64,000 bases of DNA from Afifella aestuarii. GTDB lineage: Bacteria; Pseudomonadota; Alphaproteobacteria; Rhizobiales; Afifellaceae. The DNA lies in assembly GCF_004023665.1 (NCBI RefSeq), contig NZ_SAUF01000002.1:806001-870000 (forward strand), in the 5' to 3' direction. The position numbers were made by a program, and so were the translations under genes. This document shows, piece by piece, positions 25,742 to 34,081 of this stretch (positions within the stretch are counted from its first letter, which is position 1; each line of letters opens with the position of its first letter). The notes beneath the pieces are model-generated. The model saw only the letters and a list, made by a program, of their open reading frames with translations, ran no database searches and was not told the DNA's origin.

Positions 25742-26989
25742 TCAGGCCCCGTCGGCGGGGACAAGCCGTGTCGTGGCGACGCCGAAGATGGCGGCGATGA
25801 ACATGACGAGGCAGATCGCGCCGAAGACGAGGCTGCCGGCAAAGAGGCCGAAGGCGTTCGACGCAAAGCCCATCGACAGAACGGCGAGCCCCGCCGTGCC
25901 GTAGCCGCCGAGGAAGAAGGTGGCGTTGACGGAGCCGAGGATTTCTTCCGGCGTGTGCCGATTGACGAGCTGCACGCCCGTATATTGCCCGACGCTCTGG
26001 GCTATGCCGGCCGCCGCCGCGGCGAGTGCGAAGAGCGGCAGCGACACGGAGACTTCGCTCAAGAGCACGAGCGCGAGGCTTGAAAGCGCCAGCGCCAGGC
26101 TGAGCCAGGCGGAGCGCCACACCGTCAATTTGCGCGCAAAGATGCCGCCCAAACCGCCTGAGGCAAAGACCAGGAAGGCGGCGGCGCCGGCGACGATCGG
26201 ACTTCCGTTGTGGAGAAGATCGGCGAGCATGGAGGGCGCAAGCGAGATGAAGAGCGCAGAGAGCGCGAACGGTCCGGCAAAGATGACGATCGCCGTCAGA
26301 AGGATGGGCCGGTTCTCCGCCGGCAGGCGCGGCATTTGCCAGATGCGGGCGCTCTGAGACGGTCGCCGGAGCGGCGGCAGAGTGCGGGCGAGGACGAGAA
26401 GGAGCGCCGCGAGCAGGCCGGCGAGGAGGACGAAGACGAGGCGGCTCGGCGCGGGGGCGAAGCTTGCAAGCGCGCCGGCCGTCAAGGGGCCGAGGCCGAA
26501 GCCGAGAACGACCGACAAAGTGGCGTAGAGCGAGATATGGCCGATGCCGCGCCGGCGCCCGGCAAGGAGTATGGCCGCCGTGCCGGCACTGACGCAGCCG
26601 CCGGAGGCAAGCCCGATCAAAAAGCGCGCGACGCACAAGACGGCGACATTGGGCGCGAAGGCGAAAAGAAGCGCGGCCGCAACCGCAAGCACGAGCGCCG
26701 GCAGAAGCACGAGGCGCGGGCCATAGAGGTCGGAAAGCCGGCCGCAGCACAACAGCGCGAGCAAGACACCGAGATTGTAGAAGACGAAGATGACGCCGAT
26801 CGTGCCCGGCGCGAAACCCATCGCATGCTGCCAGATCGGATAGATCGGCACCGGCGCATTGGCGGTCGCGAAGACGACGAGAACCGCCGCCATCAGGGCA
26901 AAAAGCGGCAGGGCGTGTTCTGCAGATGCGGCGGAAGAGGAGGCGGCACCGGCGGGGGGCGTGGCCGGCGGCTGGGACGACGAGGGCAT
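25742..26989 (-). CDS. Major facilitator superfamily transporter
   Basis: A 415-residue inner-membrane protein with twelve predicted helices. The MFS loop motif between helices 2 and 3 is recognisable as GRLSDLYGPRLVLL (G-R-x-x-D-x-x-G-x-R type). A small-residue N-tail (PSSSQPPATPPAGAASSS) precedes helix 1. The ATG at 26989 is preferred because the 270 bases of open frame upstream encode no membrane-protein sequence. It probably exports drugs or small metabolites by proton antiport; nothing nearby indicates the substrate. The gene is convergent with the Sel1 gene; a hairpin-forming GCGATCGC / GCGATCGC dyad lies just after the stop near 25718-25737. Confidence 0.92.
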   Translation of the reverse strand: MPSSSQPPATPPAGAASSSAASAEHALPLFALMAAVLVVFATANAPVPIYPIWQHAMGFAPGTIGVIFVFYNLGVLLALLCCGRLSDLYGPRLVLLPALVLAVAAALLFAFAPNVAVLCVARFLIGLASGGCVSAGTAAILLAGRRRGIGHISLYATLSVVLGFGLGPLTAGALASFAPAPSRLVFVLLAGLLAALLLVLARTLPPLRRPSQSARIWQMPRLPAENRPILLTAIVIFAGPFALSALFISLAPSMLADLLHNGSPIVAGAAAFLVFASGGLGGIFARKLTVWRSAWLSLALALSSLALVLLSEVSVSLPLFALAAAAAGIAQSVGQYTGVQLVNRHTPEEILGSVNATFFLGGYGTAGLAVLSMGFASNAFGLFAGSLVFGAICLVMFIAAIFGVATTRLVPADGA

Positions 26990-27248
26990 GGCGGGATCGT
27001 GCTCTGGCGGAGGCGGGCGAAAGGACGTCCGCGGGAGATACAGCGGAGTTAGGCGAAGACGCCGCTGCGGCAAGGTTTTGGGGGCTGCGAGGCCTCGCGC
27101 GACGCATCGGAAAGCCTTACTGGGCCGGCGCGCGCGCCCTGAAAGTCGTGAGACCTCTCTTGCGCCTATGGACGCGAGGTTGCGCGGGCGCCTCCTGCGT
27201 GGCTGATCGAGGTGTGGTCCTTCATGGGCGAACTGCGGCGAGCGGAAT

Positions 27249-27593
27249 TTAGTCCTCACCTGCCGCCGTCAGCTCCCGTGGCGCCTTTTCGGTCGGCGCA
27301 TTGCGGGGCTGAAAGCTGAGCCGCAGGCCGAGCGCTTTGGCGACCTTCAGGATGGTGTCGAGCGTCGGGTTGCCTTCCCCCGACAGAGCCTTGTTCAGGC
27401 CTTCGCGGCTGATGCCGGTGTCGCGCGCGAGCTGGCTCATATTGCGGGCGCGCGCGACGACGCCGAGGGCATGCGCGACGAAGGCCGGATCGTCGCCGCC
27501 TTCCTCCATGACGGCTTCGAGAAATCCGGCAATGTCCTCTTCGCTTTCGAGGTAATCGGCGGGATCGTATCGGCTGAGTGTGACCTCGGTCAT
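27249..27593 (-). CDS. Addiction-module antidote protein, HigA-like (HI1420 type)
   Basis: A 114-residue DNA-binding antitoxin. The N-terminus, TLSRYDPADYLESEEDIAGFL, and the helix-turn-helix (MSQLARDTGISREGLNKAL, residues about 60-78, then GNPTLDTILKVAKALGLRLSF) match the putative addiction-module antidote family that pairs with an upstream RelE/ParE-fold toxin. Its ATG overlaps the stop codon of the toxin fragment in an ATGA arrangement, the normal organisation. The toxin is truncated, so this is now an orphan antitoxin that may only repress its own promoter or other sites. Confidence 0.92.
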   Translation of the reverse strand: MTEVTLSRYDPADYLESEEDIAGFLEAVMEEGGDDPAFVAHALGVVARARNMSQLARDTGISREGLNKALSGEGNPTLDTILKVAKALGLRLSFQPRNAPTEKAPRELTAAGED

Positions 27594-27727
27594 GTCTGAT
27601 CCTTCCAAGACGCAGCCAAGTCCTTGGCGCGTTTGATGTCCTTGCGTTGCGTGCTCTTCTCCCCGCCACACAGGAGCACGATCACGATAGCCCGGCCCGA
27701 AAGGGCGCTGAACGGGTGGTAGTACGA
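27590..27727 (-). pseudogene. 5'-truncated RelE/ParE-type toxin (HI1419 type)
   Basis: About 45 C-terminal codons of the partner toxin survive: residues IVIVLLCGGEKSTQ then RKDIKRAKDLA match the characteristic C-terminal end of the HI1419-type toxin family, which is usually 90-110 residues long. Upstream, an in-frame TAG at 27728-27730 ends the open frame, and the sequence turns AT-rich with no recognisable N-terminal half in any frame. The stop codon overlaps the antitoxin start by the ATGA junction. The toxin cannot be produced intact. Confidence 0.85.
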
Positions 27728-28042
27728 CTACCGCGACAATAACGCCAACGCGCTTTTAATCGTCGGCAGCTGTGTGCCTTCGTCGGTCAATCGCTCATGC
27801 TGCGAGTATTGGCGGCTTTGGCAATCATAATTACACTTGAGATAATATAGAAGATCGATTCGTAGTAATGGCAATCAATTTTCATCCTCACGCTGGCACT
27901 GTCTTAATTTGCGATTTCAGGGGATACGAGGAGCCCGAAATATGCAAAAAGCGACCAGTTGTCGTGATTACGCCGAGACGTGCATGGCTTAGGGCTCGGG
28001 GGCTTGCTTAAATGGCCCGATTCCACTAAATAAAACGTGTAT
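27728..28042. other. AT-richer gene-poor stretch upstream of the toxin remnant
   Basis: Local composition is clearly less GC-rich than the rest of the window, especially 27820-27900. A 61-codon minus-strand frame (27904-28089) ends in a natural-looking NWSLFAYFGLLVSPEIAN, but it has no start context and no recognised family, so I treat it as possible debris. The stretch may be a junction of foreign DNA or the scar of the event that truncated the toxin. Confidence 0.4.
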
Positions 28043-28162
28043 CCCGTATATCGGGCTTTAAGACCTAGATCACTAGGCAGGCTGCCCACAGAACGATGAC
28101 AAGTTCAGGGTAGCCTAGGTATTGTCACATGTCCCAGAACCCCGCTTCGGCGGGGTTTTGTG
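28043..28162 (+). ncRNA. Candidate structured small RNA ending in a terminator
   Basis: Several nested dyads occur in an intergenic stretch: CCCG-TATAT-CGGG (28043-28055), CCTAG-ATCA-CTAGG (28064-28077), TGACAA...TTGTCA (28097-28127), then a strong terminator. No coding frame explains them. A promoter is not obvious. This is a candidate only; it could also be the 3' end of a lost transcript. Confidence 0.3.
28138..28160 (+). terminator. Strong rho-independent terminator
   Basis: The stem ACCCCGC-TTCG-GCGGGGT is followed by a T-rich tail. No plus-strand gene lies upstream for more than 1 kb, so it probably ends a small RNA or is a relic. Confidence 0.8.
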
Positions 28163-28184
28163 TTTCTGAACTCATTTCACAATC

Positions 28185-28346
28185 TTACCTTTGCCTCGCC
28201 ACCTGCGCATAGAAAACGTTCCCCCGCTCGTCCCGCGACGAACGCACCACGCCCTTCTCCATCTGCTGCGGCAGAGCCCAGCCTACGCGCCCTGTGACGG
28301 CGACGACCTGTCTCCGGTCTCGCTGGTTTCCTGAGGGGACGCTCTT
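28185..28346 (-). pseudogene. Possible C-terminal fragment of an unidentified gene
   Basis: A 53-codon open frame without a start, ending in TAA, reads like a genuine protein terminus: VVAVTGRVGWALPQQMEKGV, then RSSRDERGNVFYAQV. Its mix of hydrophobic and charged residues contrasts with the Arg/Pro-rich shadow frames around it. An in-frame TGA precedes it, and an overlapping frame continues upstream (GYQMKERP), so a frameshift may separate it from its N-terminal part. I do not recognise the family. The remaining stretch to 28748 shows no gene. Confidence 0.35.
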
Positions 28347-28748
28347 TCATCTGATAGCCGTCGCGTGCAGGGCAGGAATTGCCAACTGGAGTTATCAGAC
28401 GCGGCGTGGTCGGTCTGCCGGGGCGTCGCCTGGCGTCGGCCCGCTCGCTTGACTTTGGGGGCGGAAGGCCTAGCCTGAGGGCATCATGATCCGAGCGCTT
28501 CTTTCCATTCTGCGAATGCTCCAAGGCCAGCCCGTCACGGGACTGTAGCCCGAAGCTCGGCCGTTGCGCCTTCCGAGCTTCGGGGGTGCGCAGCGATTTT
28601 TCATGATCCATCAACTGCATGATCTGTGATCCGGTCGGTCTGCGACCGGGACGATCCGCGATCTGAACGATCGGCGCGAAGGCGTTTTTCCCAAAACTCG
28701 TTTGCGTGGTCCGGCGGGATGTCTCGTCGGCCGAAGGGTCGTGCAACC

Positions 28749-29204
28749 ATGTCTCAGATCGCCGAAAAAACTCAGATCGTCCAGAAACCCGTCGTCCAGA
28801 AATCTGGCGTCCGGAAACCCAAAGCCCTGCCGCGTCTCGTCATCGGCAGCGAAGATCATGCGCGCCTTTATGCGATCGCCAACAGCCTCGGCGGACCGCT
28901 CGCCGAGCTCGGCGAAAAGCTCCTGAGCGAGCTCGACCGCGCGCGGATCGTTCCTCAAGAGAAGGTCCCTGCCAAGACGGTGCGCATGGGCTCGACCGTT
29001 TCCTTCGCCACGAGCGACGGTTTCGAGCGGACCTACAAGCTCGTCTATCCCGAAGAGGCCGATGTCGCGCAGGCGCGCATCTCGGTGCTGACGCCGATCG
29101 GCGCCGCGCTCATCGGACTTTCGGAAGGCCAGACGATCCCCTGGGAGGCACGCGACGGCCGCGCCCTGTCGCTCACCGTCCTCAATCTCGCGGACGAGGG
29201 ATGA
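28749..29204 (+). CDS. GreA/GreB C-terminal domain protein, Rnk-like
   Basis: A 151-residue protein. After a 28-residue Lys/Gln/Val-rich tail, residues 30-65 resemble the Rnk N-terminal helical hairpin (RLVIGSEDHARLYAIANSL), and residues 75-150 form the GreA/GreB C-terminal FKBP-like domain (MGSTVSFATSDGFERTYKLVYPEEAD, ISVLTPIGAALIGLSEGQ). The acidic coiled-coil tip of true Gre factors is absent. Rnk-type proteins bind RNA polymerase and modulate nucleoside diphosphate kinase expression. It is followed 132 bases later by a second member of the same fold, an unusual tandem arrangement. Confidence 0.9.
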   Translation: MSQIAEKTQIVQKPVVQKSGVRKPKALPRLVIGSEDHARLYAIANSLGGPLAELGEKLLSELDRARIVPQEKVPAKTVRMGSTVSFATSDGFERTYKLVYPEEADVAQARISVLTPIGAALIGLSEGQTIPWEARDGRALSLTVLNLADEG

Positions 29205-29336
29205 GCCCGATGTTGTGCCGTGATGTCCGCGCCTGCAGCGGAGCGGAGGTTCTGAAATTCTGCACGTCTGGCCGGGCCGGCATCAGCCAGCCCGGCCGTG
29301 GGTCCTTCACGAAACGACATAACCGGGACACCAGAC

Positions 29337-29879
29337 ATGCCAGATGCGATTTTTCCCAAAGTTACTCCGCGTGATTTCTCCATCCTCGAGAACCTGCTCG
29401 AGGCCCGCCTCGGCAGCGACGAGCTTCTCGTGGCCGCATTGCGGCGCAAGCTGCGCGAGGCGCAGCTCGTCTTCTCCGAGGATCTCCCTGCCGATGTCGC
29501 AACGATCGATTCGCGCATCCTATTGCGGGTCGACGAGCGGCTGCCGGAGGAACGAACCCTGGTGACCCCCGCCCATTACATCCCGGGCGTGGGTCATCAG
29601 TCGATCGCCACCCCGCGCGGCGTGATGCTGCTCGGGCTCACGGAAGGCGAGAGCGTCGACGTCGATCACCTCGACCGGATCGAACGCGTCGAGGTCCTGA
29701 AGGTGCTGTACCAGCCGGAGGCGGAACGCCAGCGCTGGGCGCGCATGACGCGTCCGCATCTGGTGCCGGCGCGAAGCGCTGTAAACACAGGCGGGATAGG
29801 GTCCGGCGGACGGCCGGGCGCTGCCAACACAACGCTCATGTCGTCGCATGACGACGATCCCGGGCCGGCAGCTGCCTGA
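29337..29879 (+). CDS. GreA/GreB-like Rnk family protein, second copy
   Basis: A 180-residue protein with a short helical hairpin (residues 10-50, DFSILENLLEARLGSDELL), then a GreA/GreB C-terminal-like domain (about 60-130, with AHYIPGVGHQSIATPRGVMLLGLTEGESVD) and a 45-residue Gly/Ala/Pro-rich tail of low complexity. The domain is more divergent than that of the protein encoded at 28749. Location and fold suggest an RNA-polymerase secondary-channel or nucleotide-metabolism regulator, which is inference. The ATG at 29337 begins recognisable sequence. Confidence 0.82.
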   Translation: MPDAIFPKVTPRDFSILENLLEARLGSDELLVAALRRKLREAQLVFSEDLPADVATIDSRILLRVDERLPEERTLVTPAHYIPGVGHQSIATPRGVMLLGLTEGESVDVDHLDRIERVEVLKVLYQPEAERQRWARMTRPHLVPARSAVNTGGIGSGGRPGAANTTLMSSHDDDPGPAAA

Positions 29880-29907
29880 ACCCGGCCCGGGGGCAGGACC
29901 TCCCGGG

Positions 29908-30810
29908 TCAGGACTTTGCGGAGAAGCGCGCAAGGACGCTTGCGAGGAAGCCTGACAGCGTCGCCCGCATGCGCCGTTCGCGCGCATGGAGAAGATGGAA
30001 GGGCCGCGCCGGACCTTCGTAATCCGGCAGGAGACGCACGAGCCGGCCGGATGTGAGATCGTCGGCGACGGCGCTTTCATAGCCGAGCGTGATGCCGAAT
30101 CCGTCGAGCGCCGCCTGGTGGATCGCCCGCCAGTCGTTGATCGACAGACGGCTCGCGCTCGGCACCTCGACCGTCTCTCCGCCCTTCGAGAAAGGCCATT
30201 CGCGCCCGAGCGCGCCGGACCAGGGGCTGAAGCCGAGGCATTCGTGGTTGCGCAGATCCTCGGGCGTCTGCGGCGTGCCGTGTTCGGCGAGATAGGCGGG
30301 CGCGGCGCAGGCGACGAGCCGGTAGGGCGTCAACGGATGGGCGAGAAGCGCGTGGGTCTGGGTCAGCGGGCCGATGCGGAAAACGAGATCGAAACCTTCT
30401 TCAATCGGATCGACATAGCGGTCGCTCAAGACGAGGTCGCAAGTGACCTGCGGGTGGGCGCGGAGATAGGCGGTGACGAGCGGCACGAGCACCTGGGCGC
30501 CGAACGTCACCGGCGCGTTGATCCGCAACAGGCCGCGCGGTTCCGAACCGGTTTCCGAGGCCTGCGCTTCGGCGTCCGCGACATCGGCGAGGATCGCCTT
30601 GCAGCGGTCGCGGTATTGCCGGCCGAAATCGGTGAGGCTGTGGCGCCGTGTCGTGCGGTGGATGAGGCGCGTGCCGAGACGCTTTTCGAGCGACTCGATA
30701 TGCTTGGCGACCATCTGGGGCGAGATGGAAAGGGCGGTCGCGGCGGCGGAAAACGAGCCGAGCTCGGCGACGCGCACGAAGACGGACATGCTTTCCAGCC
30801 GATCGGGCAT
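29908..30810 (-). CDS. LysR family transcriptional regulator
   Basis: A 300-residue regulator with a standard N-terminal helix-turn-helix (FVRVAELGSFSAAATALSIS, recognition helix in PQMVAKHIESLEKRLG) and a CrgA-type effector domain (GLLRINAPVTFGAQVLVPLV, EEGFDLVFRIGPL). It diverges from the YciI gene at 30922 across 111 bases, so it may control the YciI-NIPSNAP pair. The effector is unknown. Starts other than 30810 would cut into the helix-turn-helix. Confidence 0.93.
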   Translation of the reverse strand: MPDRLESMSVFVRVAELGSFSAAATALSISPQMVAKHIESLEKRLGTRLIHRTTRRHSLTDFGRQYRDRCKAILADVADAEAQASETGSEPRGLLRINAPVTFGAQVLVPLVTAYLRAHPQVTCDLVLSDRYVDPIEEGFDLVFRIGPLTQTHALLAHPLTPYRLVACAAPAYLAEHGTPQTPEDLRNHECLGFSPWSGALGREWPFSKGGETVEVPSASRLSINDWRAIHQAALDGFGITLGYESAVADDLTSGRLVRLLPDYEGPARPFHLLHARERRMRATLSGFLASVLARFSAKS

Positions 30811-30921
30811 TCACCACTCTTGCTTGGGACAGGAACAACCGGAGAGGCATTTATCACTCCTGGTTGGTCACCGAAACTCGGCGCCCTGATTTTCAGGAAC
30901 CTGGTTTTCGAGGAGTGAGGC

Positions 30922-31266
30922 ATGGCCTTTTACATCGTGACGATGACGCATCCGGACGGTCCCGGCTGGAACGAACATGTGCTGGAGCATGTGGAATATC
31001 TGCTCGACCTGATCGACCAGGGCACTTTGAAGGCTTCGGGGCCGCTGAAGGGCACGCCGCTACGCGCTGGCTTCCTGATCATGGTCGCCGACAGCCGCGA
31101 AGAGATCGAGAAGGTCGTGGCGGGCGATCCGTTTGCGCGCGAGGATCTGATCGTGGAGTTGACGATCGAGGAATGGGATCCGCTCTTCGGCGCGTTTGGG
31201 GCAGATTCAAGCAAGGTGCTGCCGCCGGACATGAAGCCGCTGGCAGCCCGGCTCGGCTATCAATGA
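30922..31266 (+). CDS. YciI family protein
   Basis: A 114-residue protein of the YciI/dimeric alpha-beta barrel family (MAFYIVTMTHPDGPGWNEH; the GPLKGTPLRAGFLIMVADSREE core and the DPFAREDLIVELTIEEW motif). The Asp-Pro-Phe turn and the His-containing N-terminal helix are conserved. Members act as small enzymes or chlorohydrolase-like isomerases. A short direct repeat (GGCTATCAATGA twice within 26 bases) spans its stop codon. The next gene starts 28 bases downstream, so the two form an operon facing a LysR gene. Confidence 0.92.
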   Translation: MAFYIVTMTHPDGPGWNEHVLEHVEYLLDLIDQGTLKASGPLKGTPLRAGFLIMVADSREEIEKVVAGDPFAREDLIVELTIEEWDPLFGAFGADSSKVLPPDMKPLAARLGYQ

Positions 31267-31294
31267 TTGGCTATCAATGAGGTGAGGGCGCGAC

Positions 31295-31909
31295 ATGCTC
31301 TATGAAATTGCGACGCTCTCCTGCCCGGTGCTGGGCGTCACCAAGGCGGCCGAGGGCGCGCGGCGGTGGATCGGCGATGAGGATGCGCTCGGCACGCCGC
31401 TCGGCATGTGGCGCTCCGATATCGGCACGATCGGCGAGCTTTTCGTGCTCCGCTCCTTCGAAGCCGAGGAGGAGCTCTGCGCCGAGCGTGAGCGCGCTTT
31501 GATGAGCGAGGACCCGTTCTTCAGTCGTGAGACGGCGAAGGGCCTCCGGATGGAGAGTTTTGCGCCCTTTCCCTTCCTGCCTGAGATTGCGCCCCGGCAA
31601 TATGGCGGCCTCTTCGAGTTTCGCACCTATCATCTGCGGCCGGGCGGGCTGCCGCGCACACTCGCGGGCTGGGAGGCGGCGATCGGCCCGGCTTCCGCCT
31701 ATACCGGTCACCTCGTGACGAACCTTTACGCCTTGGACGGGCCGCCGCGCATCACCCATATCTGGGGCTTTTCGAGCCTCGAAGAGCGTGCGCGCCTGCG
31801 CTCAGAGCACTACGCCGCCGGTCTCTGGCCGCCCAAGGGCGGGCCGGAGGAGATTGTCGAGGCGACCTCGACGATCGCCAAGGCGGAAGAGGGGTGGCCG
31901 AACGGGTAG
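31295..31909 (+). CDS. NIPSNAP family protein
   Basis: A 204-residue protein with two consecutive alpha-beta barrel NIPSNAP modules: residues 1-95 (MLYEIATLSCPVLG, GELFVLRSFEAEEE) and 105-200 (GLFEFRTYHLRPGG, RITHIWGFSSLEERARLRSEHY). NIPSNAP proteins share a fold with small monooxygenases and stress-response proteins; the biochemical function is mostly unknown. It follows YciI closely, which suggests cofunction, perhaps in degradation or stress metabolism under the divergent LysR. Confidence 0.9.
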   Translation: MLYEIATLSCPVLGVTKAAEGARRWIGDEDALGTPLGMWRSDIGTIGELFVLRSFEAEEELCAERERALMSEDPFFSRETAKGLRMESFAPFPFLPEIAPRQYGGLFEFRTYHLRPGGLPRTLAGWEAAIGPASAYTGHLVTNLYALDGPPRITHIWGFSSLEERARLRSEHYAAGLWPPKGGPEEIVEATSTIAKAEEGWPNG

Positions 31910-31969
31910 CAGAACCGGGAGGCCTCCCGGTTCTGCCGTTCTGTCGTTCCCGAGATGGGAAAAGCGACC

Positions 31970-34081
31970 TCACACAGCCGGGAGCGGGGCTTTGTCGGTG
32001 AGGCCCATCACCTTGAGGGCGAAGGCGTATTCGATGGCGACTTCCTTCAAGGCGTCGAAGCGGCCGGAGGCGCCGCCGTGGCCGGCATCCATATTGGTGC
32101 GCAGGAGAAGGATGTTGTCGTCGGTCTTGGTGTCGCGGAGTTTTGCGACCCACTTCGCCGGTTCCCAATAGGTGACACGCGGATCGGTGAGCCCGGCCAT
32201 GGCGAGAAGCGGCGGATAGGCCTGCGCGGTGACGTTGTCATAGGGCGAATAGGCGAGGATCGTCTGATAATCGGCCGCGCTTTCGACCGGGTTGCCCCAT
32301 TCGGGCCATTCCGGTGGGGTGAGCGGCAGCGTGTCGTCGAGCATGGTGTTGAGGACGTCGACGAAGGGCACGTCGGCGATGACGCCGCCGAAGAGGTCCG
32401 GGGCCATATTGGCGACGGCGCCCATCAGCATGCCGCCCGCCGATCCGCCATGGGCGACGATCCGGCCGCGCTTGGTCAGACCTTCGGCCACGAGATGCTC
32501 GCCGGCGGCGATGAAATCCGTGAACGTATTGGCCTTCTTGGCGCGCTTGCCCTCTTCGTACCAGGCAAAGCCCTTGTCCTTGCCGCCGCGGATATGGGCG
32601 ATCGCATAGATGAAGCCGCGATCGACGAGCGACAGGCGGGTGACGGAAAAGCCGGCCGGAATGGCGATGCCGTAGGAGCCGTAGCCGTAGAGAAGGCACG
32701 GGGCGGAACCGTCGAGCGGCGTGTCGGCGCGGTAGAGAAGCGAGACCGGCACCTCCTCGCCATCCGGCGCTTGGGCGATGATGCGGCGCGAGACGTATTT
32801 CGCCGGGTCGTGGCCCGACGGCACCTCCTGCTCCTTGAGAAGCGTGCGGGCGCGGCTCTCCATGTCGTAATCGAAGATGCGCGACGGCGTCGTCGGCGAG
32901 GAATAGGAGAAGCGGATCGTCGTCGTGTCGAACTCGTAGCCGGGATCGAGGCCGAGCGAGTAGGCCTCTTCGGCGAAGGCGATCTCGTGCTCCTCGCCGT
33001 CTTCAAGCCGACGCACGACGATGCGCGGCAGCCCGGCCTCGCGCTCCAGACGAACGAGATGTCCGGCGAAGAGGGCGTGCGACAGGAGAAGGCGCCCCGG
33101 CACATGGGCGACGAGCGGCTGCCAGTTCTCCAGCGAAGGCGAGGCGACGGGCGCCGTCAGAATCTGAAAATCTTTGGCGTCGCCGGAATTGGTGCGGATG
33201 AAGAGCGTGCCGTCCGCCTCGTCGACGTAATATTCGATGCCGTCGCGGCGCGGCGCGATCAGGATGGGCTCTGCCTCCGGCCGGTCGGCCGGGATGAGCC
33301 GCGTCTCCGAGGTTTCGTGCGTGTGGCAGTCGATGAGGATGAAATTGCGCGACCGCGTCGCGCCGAGGCCGACGAAGAAACCGGGATCCGCCTCCTCATA
33401 GATGAGGACGTCGTCCGTGACCGCGGTGCCGAGCTTGTGGCGGAAGACTTTCGACGGGCGGTGATTGGCGTCGAGACGCACATAGAAGAGATGCGTGTTG
33501 TCGGCCGCCCAGACGGCGCCGCCGCTCGTATCGGGGATGACGTCGGCGATGTCTTCGCCCGTTTCCAGATTGCGGATGTGGAGCGTGTAGAATTCCGAGC
33601 CGGCATCGTCGAAGGCCCAGGCGAGACGGGAATGGTCGGGCGAATGCGCCGCGCCGGCGATCTTGAAATAGGCATGGCCTTCGGCAAGCGCATTGCCGTC
33701 GAGAAGGATGGTTTCTTCCCCGCCGGCGCGCGGCTGGCGCACGAAGATGGGGTGCTGGCCGCCCTCGATGTAGCGGATCGCATAGGAATAAGGTCCGTCA
33801 GGCACCGGCACGGAGGAATCGTCCTCCTTGATGCGCCCCTTCATCTCCGTGAAGAGCTTTTCCTGAAGCGCTTCCGTGTCGGCCATCTGGGCGGAAAACC
33901 AGGCGTTTTCGGCCTCCAGATAGGCGCGGATCTCAGGATCGAGGACGGAGGGATCGCGCATCACCTCCTGCCAATTGTCGGCACGCAGCCAGTGATAGGA
34001 ATCGTTGCGGGTGTGGCCGTGGCGGGTGATCTCGTGCGGCCGCTTTGCGGCGCGCGGCGGGAAGGAAGGAATGTCGTTCAT
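31970..34081 (-). CDS. ptrB: Oligopeptidase B (S9A serine peptidase)
   Basis: A 703-residue cytoplasmic serine peptidase cleaving short peptides after basic residues. The N-terminal beta-propeller occupies about residues 80-420 and the C-terminal alpha/beta-hydrolase about 430-690. Catalytic residues are readable: Ser547 in GGSAGG, Asp633 in LTDPRVTYWEP and His668 in MDAGHGGASGR. The N-terminal start motif (RPHEITRHGHTRNDSYHWLR) is typical. The length matches the family (about 680-710). It is convergent with the NIPSNAP gene and stands alone. The long open frame on the opposite strand is a shadow of its codon bias. Confidence 0.96.
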   Translation of the reverse strand: MNDIPSFPPRAAKRPHEITRHGHTRNDSYHWLRADNWQEVMRDPSVLDPEIRAYLEAENAWFSAQMADTEALQEKLFTEMKGRIKEDDSSVPVPDGPYSYAIRYIEGGQHPIFVRQPRAGGEETILLDGNALAEGHAYFKIAGAAHSPDHSRLAWAFDDAGSEFYTLHIRNLETGEDIADVIPDTSGGAVWAADNTHLFYVRLDANHRPSKVFRHKLGTAVTDDVLIYEEADPGFFVGLGATRSRNFILIDCHTHETSETRLIPADRPEAEPILIAPRRDGIEYYVDEADGTLFIRTNSGDAKDFQILTAPVASPSLENWQPLVAHVPGRLLLSHALFAGHLVRLEREAGLPRIVVRRLEDGEEHEIAFAEEAYSLGLDPGYEFDTTTIRFSYSSPTTPSRIFDYDMESRARTLLKEQEVPSGHDPAKYVSRRIIAQAPDGEEVPVSLLYRADTPLDGSAPCLLYGYGSYGIAIPAGFSVTRLSLVDRGFIYAIAHIRGGKDKGFAWYEEGKRAKKANTFTDFIAAGEHLVAEGLTKRGRIVAHGGSAGGMLMGAVANMAPDLFGGVIADVPFVDVLNTMLDDTLPLTPPEWPEWGNPVESAADYQTILAYSPYDNVTAQAYPPLLAMAGLTDPRVTYWEPAKWVAKLRDTKTDDNILLLRTNMDAGHGGASGRFDALKEVAIEYAFALKVMGLTDKAPLPAV

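Noticed and set aside
23895-27107. Long minus-strand open frame (about 1070 codons) across the Sel1 gene and the MFS gene
   Set aside because: It overlaps two genuine genes in wrong frames and is Arg/Ala-rich without domains.
27904-28089. 61-codon minus-strand frame ending in a natural-looking NWSLFAYFGLLVSPEIAN
   Set aside because: No start context, no recognised family, and it overlaps nested dyads; kept only as possible debris.
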